In this document: positions 26,339 through 38,206 of the stretch, piece after piece | Position numbering within the stretch: the first letter of the stretch is position 1 | Layout: each line of letters starts with the position of its first letter | Assembly (NCBI GenBank): GCA_037951105.1 | Contig: JBAMJV010007722.1 | Span: 62,001-126,000, forward strand | Length of the DNA stretch: 64,000 bases | Source of the DNA: Echinarachnius parma | Lineage: Eukaryota > Echinodermata > Echinoidea > Clypeasteroida > Echinarachniidae | Direction of reading: 5' to 3' | Notes under the pieces: model-generated | Told to the model about the DNA's origin: nothing | The model's input: the letters and a program-made list of their open reading frames with translations, nothing else | Database searches by the model: none | Position numbers and translations under genes: made by a program

Positions 26339-26872
26339 AGGGGTAGTTTAGTTTTGGTAAGGCTGAACTTTAGTAGCCAAAACCTGCACAGTAACATTAT
26401 AAACTAATAGTTATAACTCCACCATGCTCGAAAGGTATACAAAATTACAAACGACTAAGTAAAAAGCCTGTTATCATTCAAAAAGAGTCATTAAAACACA
26501 AGAGGGCGCTTTTTAAAAAGGCATTGGTTTCAACCATTTTCATACAAAATTATGCATGTGATGTTTTATTGAGATAATGATTAAATAGCGAGATCATCAA
26601 CAACTATTTAAAAAACGCTTTTGAAAATTTTTGAAAAAGTGCAAGCATTTTTTTATTTTTTCTAAAAATCATCTAATTATTTGGGCCCCAAATAATTATA
26701 AGATCAGATATATTTATTGATATTTCAGCCGTTTCTGGGTCGATTTTGACCAAATAAAGTTTATTCTGCCATTAAAATTGCATGTTCTCTCAAATTCGAC
26801 ACTCAGTTTTTCATTACCTCACAAAAAAATTGTGATGTGCAGCGCCCTCTCTACCAAAACTAAACTACCCCT
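26339..26872. mobile_element. TTAA-flanked MITE, family 3 (copy C)
   Basis: It is bounded by TTAA at 26335-26338 (shared with the family-2 element to its left) and 26873-26876. It is the inverse orientation of 11904-12440 with high similarity along its length. The back-to-back arrangement shows that one MITE inserted at the target site of the other. Confidence 0.88.
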
Positions 26873-26876
26873 TTAA

Positions 26877-27909
26877 GGATTTAAAGAGACCGTTTAGGTG
26901 TTTGTAGTAAGGTATAGAGGGCACGTTTGACAAATACTTTGAAAGGAAGGGAAATATGCACAAATTTGAAAGTCAATCAAACATTTTCTGATAAATGTTG
27001 ATTCAGAAGTGGTTTCAATATTTATTTTTTAAAAAGATAATTTGACAGGATGTTGCATTTTTCTTATAATGTCTTCAAAATTGTGGAAGTTATAAAATGT
27101 TTGTTCAATGTGACTCAAGTTCTGAAGTCCATTTTGTATCAGGAATACATGTTCTCTTGTTAAATACGTTTTCAAGCTGCAACCAGTCCATTGGTTTATT
27201 AGACATTTTTTTATACTTCAAAATTTTCAACAAAATTGTTCCTTTAAATTTAAACCTAACCTTGTAAATTGTATAGCTTGATGCATGGGAAACCAAGTAT
27301 GAAATCTAATAGACCCACATTGTGTCGTATGTACATAGATTGGTAGAAGAGCCAATAATGCTAGTTTGCGACAATAAGACAAATTGAATGGGCAGAATTA
27401 ATCCCTATTGTGCCAAATCATGGCAAATGGCATTTCCAACAAATTCAGAATGTATTCAATTTTCTCTAAATACATGTACATGCATGTAACATTGTAGAAG
27501 ATAAGATAAAAATATATTCATTTTTTCTTGGGATCTTGGGATTGGGTGAGAAATACTGCACTTTAATAGGGCCACTCGAAAGGTAAAATTATATAGTTAA
27601 ATCTTCGGCCACCCTGATCTAAAAGTGCATGCCCTGCTAATAATAGATCAATTTTGCATCTTTCTGCATTGTTATTAAGCCAACAAAAGTTGTAAAACAA
27701 AGCCAACAAAAGTTGTAAAATAAATATTAGAAAAAAGAAACAAATCAAGTGGCTACATATTGTTGAAGGAAACACAAACTTATTGTGTTCATAATAATAG
27801 ATCCAGATGATTTTGTTTAGCATGCATTAGACAAATTTGCAAACCATTTTTAGTGAAAAGTGGTGCTTTATGATATTTATGCTCACAATACTAGACCAAT
27901 CTTGTGCGT
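26877..27909. other. No gene recognised
   Basis: AT-rich intronic sequence. A TTTAAAGAGACCGTTTAGG segment at about 26880 resembles a TTAA-MITE end, but I could not pair it with a second end. Confidence 0.4.
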
Positions 27910-27917
27910 GTGTGAGC

Positions 27918-28288
27918 CAACCAAAAAAATACACGGGGGCAAAGGGCGATTCGCCCCCGATACCTTTAAAATCGCCCCCGTGAGCCACGGCACGGGGGCG
28001 AAAAAAAAAAGAAGATTATTATTTTATTTATTTATTTTTTTTTTCTATTTTTTTTTTACATCTTTTTGCATGATCGGAAAGCACCAGAAACGTACCAAAC
28101 ATGGCATAATCAGATAGATCACATCATGATAATCATTTATTAGACCCTTGAGCAGTGAAAAAGATGTAAAAAAAAAAAGAGCCCCCGTGAGCCCCAAAAT
28201 AGCCCTCGTGAATAATTTCACGAGGGCGTTTTTTTCCCTCAAAATTTTCAAAATCGCCCTCGTGAAAAAAAAAGTATTTTTTTGGTTG
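27918..28288. mobile_element. hAT-like MITE with CAACCAAAAAAATAC ends
   Basis: The terminal repeats CAACCAAAAAAATAC and GTATTTTTTTGGTTG are flanked by an exact 8-bp duplication GTGTGAGC (27910-27917 and 28289-28296). The interior alternates A/T runs with CGCCCCCGTGAGCC-type blocks and has no ORF that is not low-complexity. It belongs to the same broad family as 2315-2557. Confidence 0.9.
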
Positions 28289-28699
28289 GTGTGAGCAGTT
28301 TTGCACTTTTCTGCTAAGCTCCACCAAAACACTTCACAATAAACAAAACCTGTTCAAAGGGAAAGTGGTATGGTACTTAAAATGTTTTTTGTAAAAAAGA
28401 AAAGTGGTATCGTGGTAATTGTTATCAGAAACACTCCTTACAATAACAATAGATTCCTAGATCTACATGTATACACTTGTCTGTGGTGAGTTTCACAGAA
28501 TAGATCCACAACACTGTACTAAAATAACAGTGTACATGTACAACATGTATAAGAGCAGTGAATCAATTTAATGTTGTATTTTTGTTTATAACTTTAATTT
28601 ACTTTGGGTTACGTAACAAGCAGTACGTATGTCTAGCATGGTGTGCCCAGTATGTCTATTATATAGGCTTTTTATTTTACAAATTTGCTCCTCTAATGC

Positions 28700-28760
28700 A
28701 GGTTTCCAAATTTACTAGCTAGCCCAAATTTGACTTCCAATTTGCCCTGGGCAAGTCCTT
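28700..28760. repeat. Fragment of the CTTGCCCNGGGCAAG dispersed repeat
   Basis: TTTACTAGCTAGCCC and TTGCCCTGGGCAAGTCC match copies at 11755, 15560, 23950, 49985, 54650 and 55965. The copies vary, and the class is unknown. Confidence 0.55.
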
Positions 28761-28851
28761 ACAATGATAATGTACGTAGCACCCCATCTGTGAGAATTCT
28801 CAAGAATGAACTTGTAAAATAAATATGAGTTGCCGTGTAGGCTTACAAGTT

Positions 28852-29042
28852 AGGGGCCATCTACAAAGTATGTACGCAATTTTTTGTCCGAAATTGACCC
28901 CCCCCCCCCCCCCCCCGACCCCCTGTATACACTTTTTGCACTTTTTTTTGCAGGTGGTTGAATGCAGCGTACGCATCAGCGTGAACCCCCCCCCCTCCCC
29001 CCCCCCCCCCTCTTGTGCGTACATACTTTGTAGATGGCCCCT
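28852..29042. mobile_element. ~190-bp MITE with GGGGCCATCTACAAAGTATG ends
   Basis: The left end AGGGGCCATCTACAAAGTAT and its right-end inverse agree over about 27 bp and enclose two long C runs and a TTTTTTGCAGGTGG core. TA or TTA flanks are possible, but the exact duplication is ambiguous. ORFs here are poly-Pro/Gly artefacts. Confidence 0.78.
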
Positions 29043-32000
29043 TACATGACTTGTGTACAAAATTATGGGAAAATTGAAGCATCTGCAAAAAAAAAAAAAA
29101 AAAAAGTGCCACCAAAATTAGTAGTAAGTCTGGCAATGCAATCATATTGAAAACTTGGGTTTAACAAATACTTTTGTTTACGAATTCACAAGCACTTGCA
29201 AAATATCCCTTGCAGAGAGGTCCAGAGGGAATCAAAGGGATTTTACAAAAACACCCAGAAATGGCCACATCAGTGATACAATGCGTGCTTATGGGATTCA
29301 CATCTAGATTCTAGACATCATTATTATTCTGTCTTACTTTTGGTTCTTTTATATTCTTTTATTTTATGTGAATAAGAGATTCTTTGCATTTTAGTACTTT
29401 ATCTGCCTGTGTGCCTTTGTTTCTCTTATTTATTTATATCGTTCCTATTTTCTCCTTTATTTCTAGACAATTTTAATTGTGTCTCTCTTTTTTGTTCTCT
29501 GTTTGAGTGCATTTTGAGGGATTTATATTTTGGCATCCTATTTTGTCTGGGCCTCAGTATTTTTGTTTCTTTTATTTGTTTTGCTTGTTCTCTTTCTTCT
29601 CGTTTACACTTTCCCATTTGTTTTTCCTTCTTTTTTCTATATTTGGCTGGCTGGTGTGGTAGACCGGAGGTTAAAAACCTGATGACTCATACATGTACTC
29701 AACTGGAAAAAAAGAAGAAAAAAAACCTACTTGGCAGAGTAAGCTCTGACCTATCTCACTCCAGATGGATGGATTCTCATTTAGTTTTATATCATTTAAT
29801 CCTTTTAATCCACTGAGAATGTTTTTTAATATGGTATAACATGAATTTTGTCGTAGACCACGTAAGCCCAAGTATTTTCTGCATAATTGGTAACCTCTCT
29901 CACCCTCCTTTGGCTATAATATCCTATTTTACCCATATAAAGCCAATTGATGGTATTTTGGGGGTGCCAATCCTAAATGTGCAAAATACATTGCAGAGAA
30001 CTTTACAAACACTTCATATATAAACTATAATTTATTCATTAACCAATTCAAGACTGGTCCTCCCCAAAACTAAGGCTAGGTTTGGGGTCTATGAAGAATG
30101 CATGTTATACCAAAATCAACTATAGTATTGAATGGGTCAAGTATAACTGGACAGGACTAGTTAGGCCCAGGAATTGTTTATCATAGCAGGGGTCAACATA
30201 AAACCATCTTCAACAGATTAAACTTCATTTTAACAATGCATACATGTACATTTGCTCGAAAATAATTCATTAACAATTACTTCCAAGGGAAGATATAAAC
30301 GTGAGAGAGAAAACCTACCCAACCATTACAATGCAAGAATACAGGTTACAGGTATAAAGTACACAAATCGCTCAATACATTTTAAGGACCAAGTTATAAA
30401 AGACACGTATACGCAGACAATAGAAGCCACATGTGCATGGAAAAGTAGACAATGAAGTACAAGAATCGGATCTGTAGCCATGTACAATGCACTTTTATAT
30501 ATGAAATTTAAGTTATACTTGTGCAATTGTATGTCGTATTGTTGAGCCCTGCTATCATTGTCATCTGTGCTGTAGTAGGTAAAGTGCACATGTTAGTACC
30601 ATGAACTTTTCAAAGTAAAATTTTAAAGGCCCATATACATGTACGTAATGTGCACTAGTATAGATAATAATGAGAGCCATGGCTTGCACTTGGTCAGACT
30701 TTGAGAACATGGTTGCATACAGTAAGATGGGGGCTAGGGGCGCTGCAGCCCCCCCCCCCCCCCCCCCCCCTCTCCCACATCTACTGGCAAAACCGCCTCA
30801 GGGAATATCATCTTCTATTCTGGCAAGATCCATCTCATATTTGGGCAAAACCCATATAAGGACAAAGTGACATCATACTCAGGCAAATTCCATACATTTT
30901 GGGTCATAGTCCGACAAATGTGGTAAAATGGGGGCAAAATCATTTTACTTTTTGTTGGAGCTAGGAAAAATGCAAAAGACCAAAGCCACCCCCTGGGAAA
31001 AAATCCCTGTACGCCACAAAGTTCACAGACGAAGACCCAATTCTATGGCAGATGGTAAATGTACAAGTAGACATTGTACCAAATGTATAGATCTACGTTA
31101 TCTGAGATGTTATTTTATTCCTGCAATCACAAGTCACCAAGTTGGACCCGACCTTGATTCTAAATTTGGTTTGAAATTCAAAGGTCAATGTAATCAAGAG
31201 GTGAGATATAAGGGCCCATTGAAATGGGTGTCAATCAAGTAAGTACTCTGCTCAGTGCGTTGAGTCATGCATCAGGGATCCACACTAGAACTTTTCGCTA
31301 CTTACATGTATAGTGACCCAGTCGTGCCAGATTAAACAAGTTTCTCACGATTGAAAATTGGTGGCCTGAAGCTATTTATAACACGCATTCACTGGCCAAA
31401 ATATAAAAATTATGTACACTATCTTTACTTCTTTGAGCATAAAACAATAATAAGAAAATAAGGAATATAGGTGTTTACAACATACAAACAGTACAATCAT
31501 TTTGGCTTACAAGTAGCCCCTGAAAAGTGATAGCTTGTAATTGGGAGTTTGGAACCCCATTTAATTTATGACGATAACATAAATCAACAATGTGATACTA
31601 TGAAGATCCTACACTGTAATGACTCAATTGCATTTGAAGCTAAACTTAGCCCACGTCTATGGTCTAACCCCCTACAGCCCACATGTGTTAGCAACTAATG
31701 CCAACAAGGCTTAGTCACTTTTGTAACCCCTTTTTTACACCATATCAAAATAACAGAAGAAAACGGATGTACTTTTGAGTTTATTTTGCAGTTCTTACAG
31801 TACTTAGATTACTAGCCATAAGTAACATGGAAGTCTTTCAACCTAGCTGGAACTTGTGAGAAAGTTCTAACGGGTTAACTAATAGATGCCAATAGCATTT
31901 AGAAACACCCCGGTTTAGACACTGAAAAGATTTACACCACCTCTCAATTTTAACAAAAGGGATCAAGTGGACTTTGAGTTGCTTTCGTTGGTCCAAGCTA

Positions 32001-33095
32001 CATGTAAGGTCTCAAGAAGTAGTAACACAGAAGTCTGCAAATCTTCACAACTCCCTGTTGTCCATCGAGTGACAAACAAACACAACGCAATCAGCGGGGA
32101 GGGATATTATAAAATCAGTACAGTTAGGGACCGTGTACACCAAGTTCTAAAGTTATTTCTAAACAATCTTTATAAGGTTTCTGAATCACCTCTACCAAAA
32201 TATGTACCCATAGCAAAATTTGATTGACAGGCTGATAGCAACTAAATTGAGGTCAGCTACTGTTTATTTTCGGACAAGTTTCTGGCAAAGACGTAAATTT
32301 GTTCAAAGTTTCAGAATTTGCATAGTGCAGTAAATTATGTATGTATAGTTGCATACAAGTACATGTAAAATGTAGCTTGTTATATAGCATTTTTTAAAGA
32401 ATACATGTATGTATAATGAAATGTAAAGCGTTTGATGGTGATACACTTACAATGTCCACATTCAAAATTTATGTTTAGAATGATGAGTAATTTATTAGAA
32501 TAAACAGGATGGATAATTTCTTCCTTATCAATCAATTAATCAAGAAGCAGGCAAAACTGTGCTGTACTGTTTACATAATGATTGCAATGAAATGGGACAT
32601 CTACATATGTATAGAACTGATCAAATGTATTGTACACTGTATCAGTGTCCAAACATGAAACTTGTATGGGCAGTCCTGAATGAAGAGAAACATGTACATA
32701 CATGTTCAAACCTCTTATCTTAGTGACCACCTGTTTATAGCTGCCAACCTGCCTATAGATCTAGTTTAGTGGCCACCAAACTGATCCCTTGCAGAGAAAA
32801 CCAGTGTTATTGAACCTCATCTGTCTACAGCAGAGGCCACTATCTTGTTTGCCTTACAGTGGTCAAGCTATACATAGGTTTGATTGTAGACTACTTTGTC
32901 CAGTAGGACAACTTGTAGAGAAAAGAAAAATGTTCCAGAACTTGGTAAAAATTCTAGTGATTCTACCAATCACAGCAAGTTCATTCATTGAAAGAACAGA
33001 ATGCATTTGTGACAGGCCGATGGGAAAGGAAAACAAAACCGGACTTGGTTGGACTGAACTATTTATTCTATTCATGCAAGTTCAATAAAAGAACC
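29043..33095. other. No gene recognised; includes CCCC tract and decayed repeats
   Basis: C run at about 30751-30770, followed by the same TCTGGCAA-type decayed repeat seen near 9450. A fragment of the TTAACCNNTTCA short palindromic repeat lies at about 30035-30140. The ORFs at 29409-29816, 30928-31242 and 32789-33088 show no splice support or motifs. Confidence 0.4.
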
Positions 33096-33099
33096 AAAC

Positions 33100-33800
33100 G
33101 ATGGCTGCAAGTGTAAGGAGACAGGCATGTGGTGACAAAAGATTTGAGGTTTTGACTTTTGCAACACCAAAAGTGCCGATGTTTTACCCATTTAAGTGTC
33201 AGTCCATACTTGTACATTTGTAGGGACTGAATCATGTTTTCTTTTAACTAAATGGGTCAAACATATTCTACATGTAAGTGAGGAGACAAAAGACTTGAGG
33301 TTTTGAATAAATTGCAACACCAACAGTGCCACTGTGATGTTTCACCCAGAATTAGTCATTTCAGCATGGTAAGGGGCTGAATCATATGTTTTTCTTAGTT
33401 TTTTTAACTAGATGGATAATTTAATTTGAGCTTCTAGGATGTGTGTAAATATTTTAAGTACAAATTCCAAAAAAGAAGAGAGTAAATTATTATTACAAGC
33501 AAGAAACGAGACAAAAGACTTGGATTTGTACTAAATTGCAATGTCACCAAAACACACCAATGTTGCATCCAAAGAGTACATCTAGGTAATTAAACCATGT
33601 TTGGCCTGAATCATTCAAAGGGTTTTTATTTTAATTAGATAGGTGAAACAACTACATGTAAATATATTCTAAGTGCTACACTGTAAAATCAAGAAAGATC
33701 TCTAAAGTAAATTACTTACGTGTAACCAAATTATAAAGTAAGGAGACACAAGATTTGAGGTTTTTTACAAATTTTGAAACGGGCACAACAAAATAAGGGG
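33100..33800. repeat. Degenerate tandem repeat, ~165-230-bp period, four copies
   Basis: GGAGACAAAAGA(C/T)TTGAGGTT-type phrases lie near 33118, 33282, 33512 and 33742. Each is followed by AATTGCAACACCAA and, later, CTGAATCAT and AACTA(A/G)ATGG. The copies are strongly diverged. Confidence 0.75.
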
Positions 33801-34955
33801 TGAGCCGAGGTTTTGATACATTGTAAAGAGTCACTCTATCCAGTGAATGGCCAGACGCATTAGTCAACCGTGGTGACAAATTTTGTCACTTGGGGCAAAC
33901 ACGACAGGACAGCCACAACACGACGACGAGATGACGAACGCACTCATGTGGGTAATGATTCAGTCCCTGTCACCTTGTGAACTAATTGTACTGTACGCTG
34001 TACGGTTAGGGAATTGCACTGGAGATACTAGCTGTGTAAATATACCCGACACAAAATTGAGTATATGGGACACGGCCTGCAGCACTACACACATACTGGC
34101 ATTTCTACTTGTACTGTCTGTAATTTATTACAATTTATATCAAATCAACATGTTACATCATGAATATTAAGTTAAGTATACTATGCATAGTATTCAATTT
34201 AGATAATTAAAACTTAAAAGTTTAATAAAAGACATGCATGTTTATACACAAAAAAACAGTACAAATTTGTAATATTACATGTACAGAACTTGTATGAATT
34301 TGTGTACATTGAAATTTGAAAATATAATTATTATGAAAAAAAGTTAGTGTAAACTTCTCTTCCAAAATTGTGGACACATGTAATGTTTGTTTTTTCTCTC
34401 AGAGTATGTGTTATCATTTGTTATCTGGGACTAGGTGGAAGTGAAATAAGGGCAACATGTCTGAAATAATGTTCACATCCTTTCCATATGTTACAAACAA
34501 AATATATTTTCTTTTTTCAAATGCATCCTTCCCAGTCTAGTATCACTATCAATGCCTTTCTCAAGTAAAGTACATGTATCATGTATTTATTTAGGTCTAT
34601 AATACATCAAACAATACACCATCCCTTAGTTTCCAAGGGTAGGGGAAGTCCTTAGTTGAAAGCGGACACTGAACAGTTATTATATTAAACACATACTACT
34701 GTCACTATACATACATATGTGCAGCTTTGACCCTCAAAGTTCAGTGCACTTTGAGGGAACAAAGGTGTGATTATTTATGGGTTCAAAGTTGTGTCCATTC
34801 ATGACAAAGGACAATCAGAAGACTTGGGGATTGCAGACTGCTCAACAGCTGTTTTGTGTGTGTGTGTTATAGTTATGTAATACTTCCTCTCTAACTCTTG
34901 GAAAAGCGGGGGGGGGGGGGGGGGGGGGGCAACCCATAAAATAGCTCTCTTTTGT
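33801..34955. other. No gene recognised
   Basis: AT-rich. A G run lies at about 34909-34929. The ORF at 33883-34170 has a hydrophobic C-terminal stretch, but I see no splice or family support. Confidence 0.4.
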
Positions 34956-34959
34956 CTGC

Positions 34960-35245
34960 AAAGGGGTTAAAGTTAAAGTCTTTCCCGTACCAATGTTGGT
35001 ACATAAGGCGGCGCCTATCTCCGTTTTAATAGCCCTAGGCCACACGTCTACTAAATGTAGCGAAAGTTACAGAAGGGGGCTAGTCCTCTGGTAACTTGTG
35101 TGATTAACTTCCCTTCCGAGTGTCTGGCTAGAAGGCAGAAGGTACCATTTTAAAAGTCTTTGGTATGACCCGGTCTGGGTTCGAACCCGGGACCTCCCGT
35201 GCATGAGGTGGACACTCTAACCGCTAAGCCACCATGCTTGGTTAC
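34960..35245 (-). repeat. tRNA-derived SINE
   Basis: On the minus strand, from about 35236 to 35160, there is a tRNA-like head with an A-box-like TGGCTTAGCGGTTAGAGTG and a perfect B box GGTTCGAACCC. The 5' AGCATGG cannot pair with the 3' GTCATACC side, so the head is not a working tRNA. The body continues to about 34960 with TCCGTTTTAATAGCCC-inverse and GGCGGCGCC segments. This is the usual layout of a SINE transcribed by RNA polymerase III. Confidence 0.75.
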
Positions 35246-36730
35246 CTGCAAAGGGGGCAACCTAGGATTTATAGAGTACAGAGTGATGATTTCACCTTCT
35301 TTTATTAGAACATGTAGTAATGGTTCTAAAATAAGATGTCTTAATCATACAAACAAAGGAGCTAAGGAAGGAACATTGTTCAAAGCAATGCTGCTTCTTT
35401 TCCTAATGATTACTTCTTCTAATTTATTTTTAAATTTAAAATGGAGCGAGGAAGAAAACAAAAAGTTCTGTATATTTACTGGTCCACTTTTAACTTGTTA
35501 ATTCGGTAGGTTACCCTTGTACCTAGGGGACTAAGTTACAAAAGCTACATTTTAATAACAATTACGTCATTGGTGCTCTTTATGGTGGGTTAGAGCTTTC
35601 TTGGCAGCAGTTGGGTAAAACAACCTTAGAGTCAGACTTGCTTGACGTTTTATAACCATTGCCCATGGTAATGACAAACTATGAGGTCATGCATTCCTGG
35701 CAGTTGTTTATGTTGTAGTTATATAGGTAGTATCAATCAATTGTGAATATTTGCTCCATAAATCTCATATTTATTTCTTAATTAAAGTTATTTAAACAAA
35801 AAATATGATTATTTTTGAAATATCTAGATAAATAAACATTAATTTGTCAGAGGCTACTTTGAAAGCTTGTTTGCATGGAAAAAACACTCTTGTCTAAAAC
35901 TTATTTTGCACTTTGAGGCATTTTGGGGGGATAGATCGCTCTGAGCCCCGTATATTCACTACCCTGCCCCTCCCGCTCCCTTTGATACAATGGAATAGCC
36001 TGGACCAACACCCAGGGAAGGGGGGGGGGGGAGTTCGGGGGACAAAGAGAGAAATGTATGTGTTTTCAGTGAAGGCAACCTAAATCAATGAAAGAAAAAC
36101 ATTTATTGTCACAAATATGAAGTTTATCCAATTCCAGTGTTGTTTTCTAATACTAGTACTAGTACTAGTAGATCTGTGCATTCTGTTCTTTCAATGAACT
36201 TGTTTTAATACTAATAGCCCGGTCACATATTAACGGATTGCGCAAACGGATGTCAAACGAGAGCTAAATTTTCCATCCGTTCTATACGTTTATTGTCCGT
36301 TCCTTGTCCGGTGATGTACGTTGTTCTATGTTTTGTACATGAAGCAATGGAGACGACTTTCATCACCGGATAATTTAATTTCGCAAATTGTCTATTCGTT
36401 GGGCATACGTTTCCGATATCCGTTGATATCTGACCGGCCATTAATAGTACCATTTATGATTATAAATGTTCCCCAAATGATCTGAAGCTGAAACTGAAAG
36501 GAGGAAGGGGGTTGAATTTGAATTATAAATAATTAATTTTGTTTCCATTTAATATGAGTGAAATAGAATTTTCAATTATTTCAAGAACTAGCTTATTTAT
36601 AAGAGGCCATCAACAAGTCTTCGACCCTCCCTCGACGAGCCCACTGGCCACTGGCTTGGTTGAGGTATCATCAAGCAAAAGTACAGGTGGAGTAAATGAC
36701 GTACTTGCTGCAATGTCGCACTTACATGTA
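35246..36730. other. No gene recognised
   Basis: A (TACTAG)n microsatellite lies at about 36153-36172 and a G run at about 36020-36031. The 100-codon ORF at 35199-35501 overlaps the SINE and is not gene-like. Confidence 0.45.
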
Positions 36731-36738
36731 ATTGAAAA

Positions 36739-37420
36739 TAGTGCTGTAACCGATCATCGGATCGGCATGCCGATCACGATCCGATCATACATGATCGGAC
36801 CGTTTTTGCCGAATTCCGATCATGCAGAAAAAATCGGAAGATCGGATCGGCAAAAAAAAAAAAAAAAAAAAAACAAATCTGTTTTTTTTTCTTTGGAAAA
36901 TGATCCCAAAAAACATATTTTGGGAATATAAATGAATACCAAAGCAACATATATCCATATTAATAAGCCCAAGGTAATCTTGTATGGGTATGCTTTCATT
37001 TAAAACTGATTACCTCTCCTTTTACAAAATTATTCGCGCCGATTTTGAGCTTAGTCCCATGTGTTTCTGAAAGGTTACGCCAAATTAATCACATGTGACT
37101 AAGCTCAAAATCGGCGTGAGTAATTTTGTAAAAGAAGAGGTAATCAGTTTGAAATGAAAGCATACCCGTACAAGATTACCTTGGGCTTATTAATATGGAT
37201 ATATGTTGCTTTGGTATTCATTTATATTCCCAAATTGTGTTTTTTGGGGATCATTTTCCAAAGAAGAAAAAAACATTGTTTTTTTTGGTTTTTTTTGTTT
37301 GTTTTTTTTGTTTTTTTATAGCCGATCATCCGATCCCGATCATCGATCCGATTTCGAAGATCGATAAAATTTTGCCGATCCGATCAAACGATCCGATCAT
37401 CAAGGTCAGTTACAGCACTA
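36739..37420. mobile_element. 682-bp foldback hAT-like MITE
   Basis: The ends TAGTGCTGTAAC and GTTACAGCACTA are flanked by an exact 8-bp duplication ATTGAAAA (36731-36738 and 37421-37428). The two halves are near-complete inverse copies: CGATCATCGGATCGG blocks, homopolymer A/T runs, then matched ~150-bp arms meeting near 37060-37100. The transcript or single strand would fold into one long hairpin. No ORF is meaningful. The 8-bp duplication and TIR indicate hAT. Confidence 0.92.
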
Positions 37421-37441
37421 ATTGAAAAATATATAATTGTT

Positions 37442-37585
37442 GGGCGCTAATGTGCTTTCGTACTCCTTTTCCTAACCCTAACCCTAACCCTAACCCTAAC
37501 CCTAACGGCTACGTGTTAGGGAATAGGGTTAGGGTTAGGGTTAGGGTTAGGGTTAGGAAAAGGAGTACGAAAGCACATTAGCGCC
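37442..37585. mobile_element. 144-bp foldback element with telomere-repeat stem
   Basis: The left arm (37443-37506) runs GGCGCTAATGTGCTTTCG..CCTTTT, then about five CCCTAA units. The right arm (37522-37585) is its inverse, with about five TTAGGG units, ending CATTAGCGCC. The arms are near-perfect around a ~15-bp spacer (GGCTACGTGTTAGGG region). It is flanked by an exact 8-bp duplication TAATTGTT (37434-37441 and 37586-37593), which shows that it arrived as an insertion. Confidence 0.85.
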
Positions 37586-37729
37586 TAATTGTTGTGAAAT
37601 TAATGGAAGTGAAGACTGCAAACATATGGTCCAATAATAATTTATGATATTTTTTGTTTTACATTCACACTTGCACCAACAGTCAACAGTACTGATATCG
37701 ATAATCGATATAGGCTTACAATTACATAC

Positions 37730-38206
37730 CTTCTTTGATGTTGGACTTTTCATCTCGCCCATCTCGTTCCTCCTGTACCCATCGCGATCGCCCGCATCAC
37801 TCGTCCTCCGATTACCATTCGTCATCAGATTGAGGGCGCCAGCCCCTCGATAAACGAAGTCGTCCGTGATCCCGGCACCTTCATCCTCGACCTCGTTACT
37901 GTGATGGCGATACCTCTCTGAAGTTTGAATATCGTTCTTGTGGTGGTTGTTTGTGGAGGCCGAAGTCGATAGCCCCGCTTGGTGGAAACTACTCAGACTC
38001 CCAGCCGGCTGGAGCGGGTTGTCCGGTGAGGTTAGATCGCCCAGCGAGTTGGAGCAATAATCGTACGGTCTGCCGCCGAGGAACTCCCGAGATGATGGTT
38101 GGTTTTTCTTCCCAAACACACTCTTCAGTAATTTCGCCATGATGAGTGTTCGAATGATATTCCTCTCTTTCGTTTCTATCGAATCATTCCGTCCTGAGTG
38201 AAACAA
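37730..38206 (-). CDS. SHB-family-like SH2 adaptor, first coding exon (5' end of gene)
   Basis: The ATG is at 38140-38138 and coding runs to 37730 (137 codons). The exon ends in AAG followed by a GTATGT donor, phase 0; the rest, up to 38206, is probable 5' UTR. The product starts MAKLLKSVFGKK, recalling the MAKWL start of vertebrate SHB/SHD proteins. It is otherwise polar and probably disordered, with tyrosine motifs PYDY (residues 25-28) and DDFVYRG (93-99). The assignment rests mainly on the next recognisable exon (3048-2883), which joins in the same phase and carries SHB-type YSDP and VPYEAQRII motifs. Family members are cytoplasmic adaptors that link phosphotyrosine receptors to signalling through a C-terminal SH2 domain, which is not in this window. 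The ORF reads on past the donor into intron to 37553. A 6.9-kb palindromic insertion begins about 300 bp upstream of the ATG. Gene identity is inferred; the exon itself is well supported. Confidence 0.62.

Larger units (their letters stand above)
3049..37729 (-). other. Apparent ~34.7-kb intron of the SHB-like gene
   Basis: The interval joins the phase-0 donor at 37729 and the phase-0 acceptor at 3049. I see no further exon with good splice sites and protein-like sequence inside it, although small exons could be missed. It is packed with MITEs, degenerate tandem duplications, microsatellites and homopolymer runs, listed separately. The link between the two exons is inferred from phase and family resemblance and is not proven. 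Confidence 0.45.

Noticed and set aside
28800..29145. Overlapping Gly- or Pro-rich ORFs on both strands
   Set aside because: They are products of C runs inside a MITE.
29409..29816. 135-codon hydrophobic ORF resembling a membrane protein
   Set aside because: Phe/Leu/Ser richness comes from T-rich sequence; no splice sites or family motifs.
35160..35236. Functional tRNA gene on the minus strand
   Set aside because: The A and B boxes are good, but the acceptor ends cannot pair and the sequence continues into a SINE body.
37470..37560. True chromosome end or telomere
   Set aside because: Only about five units per arm in inverse orientation, with unique sequence on both sides and an 8-bp duplication; it is an insertion, not a terminus.
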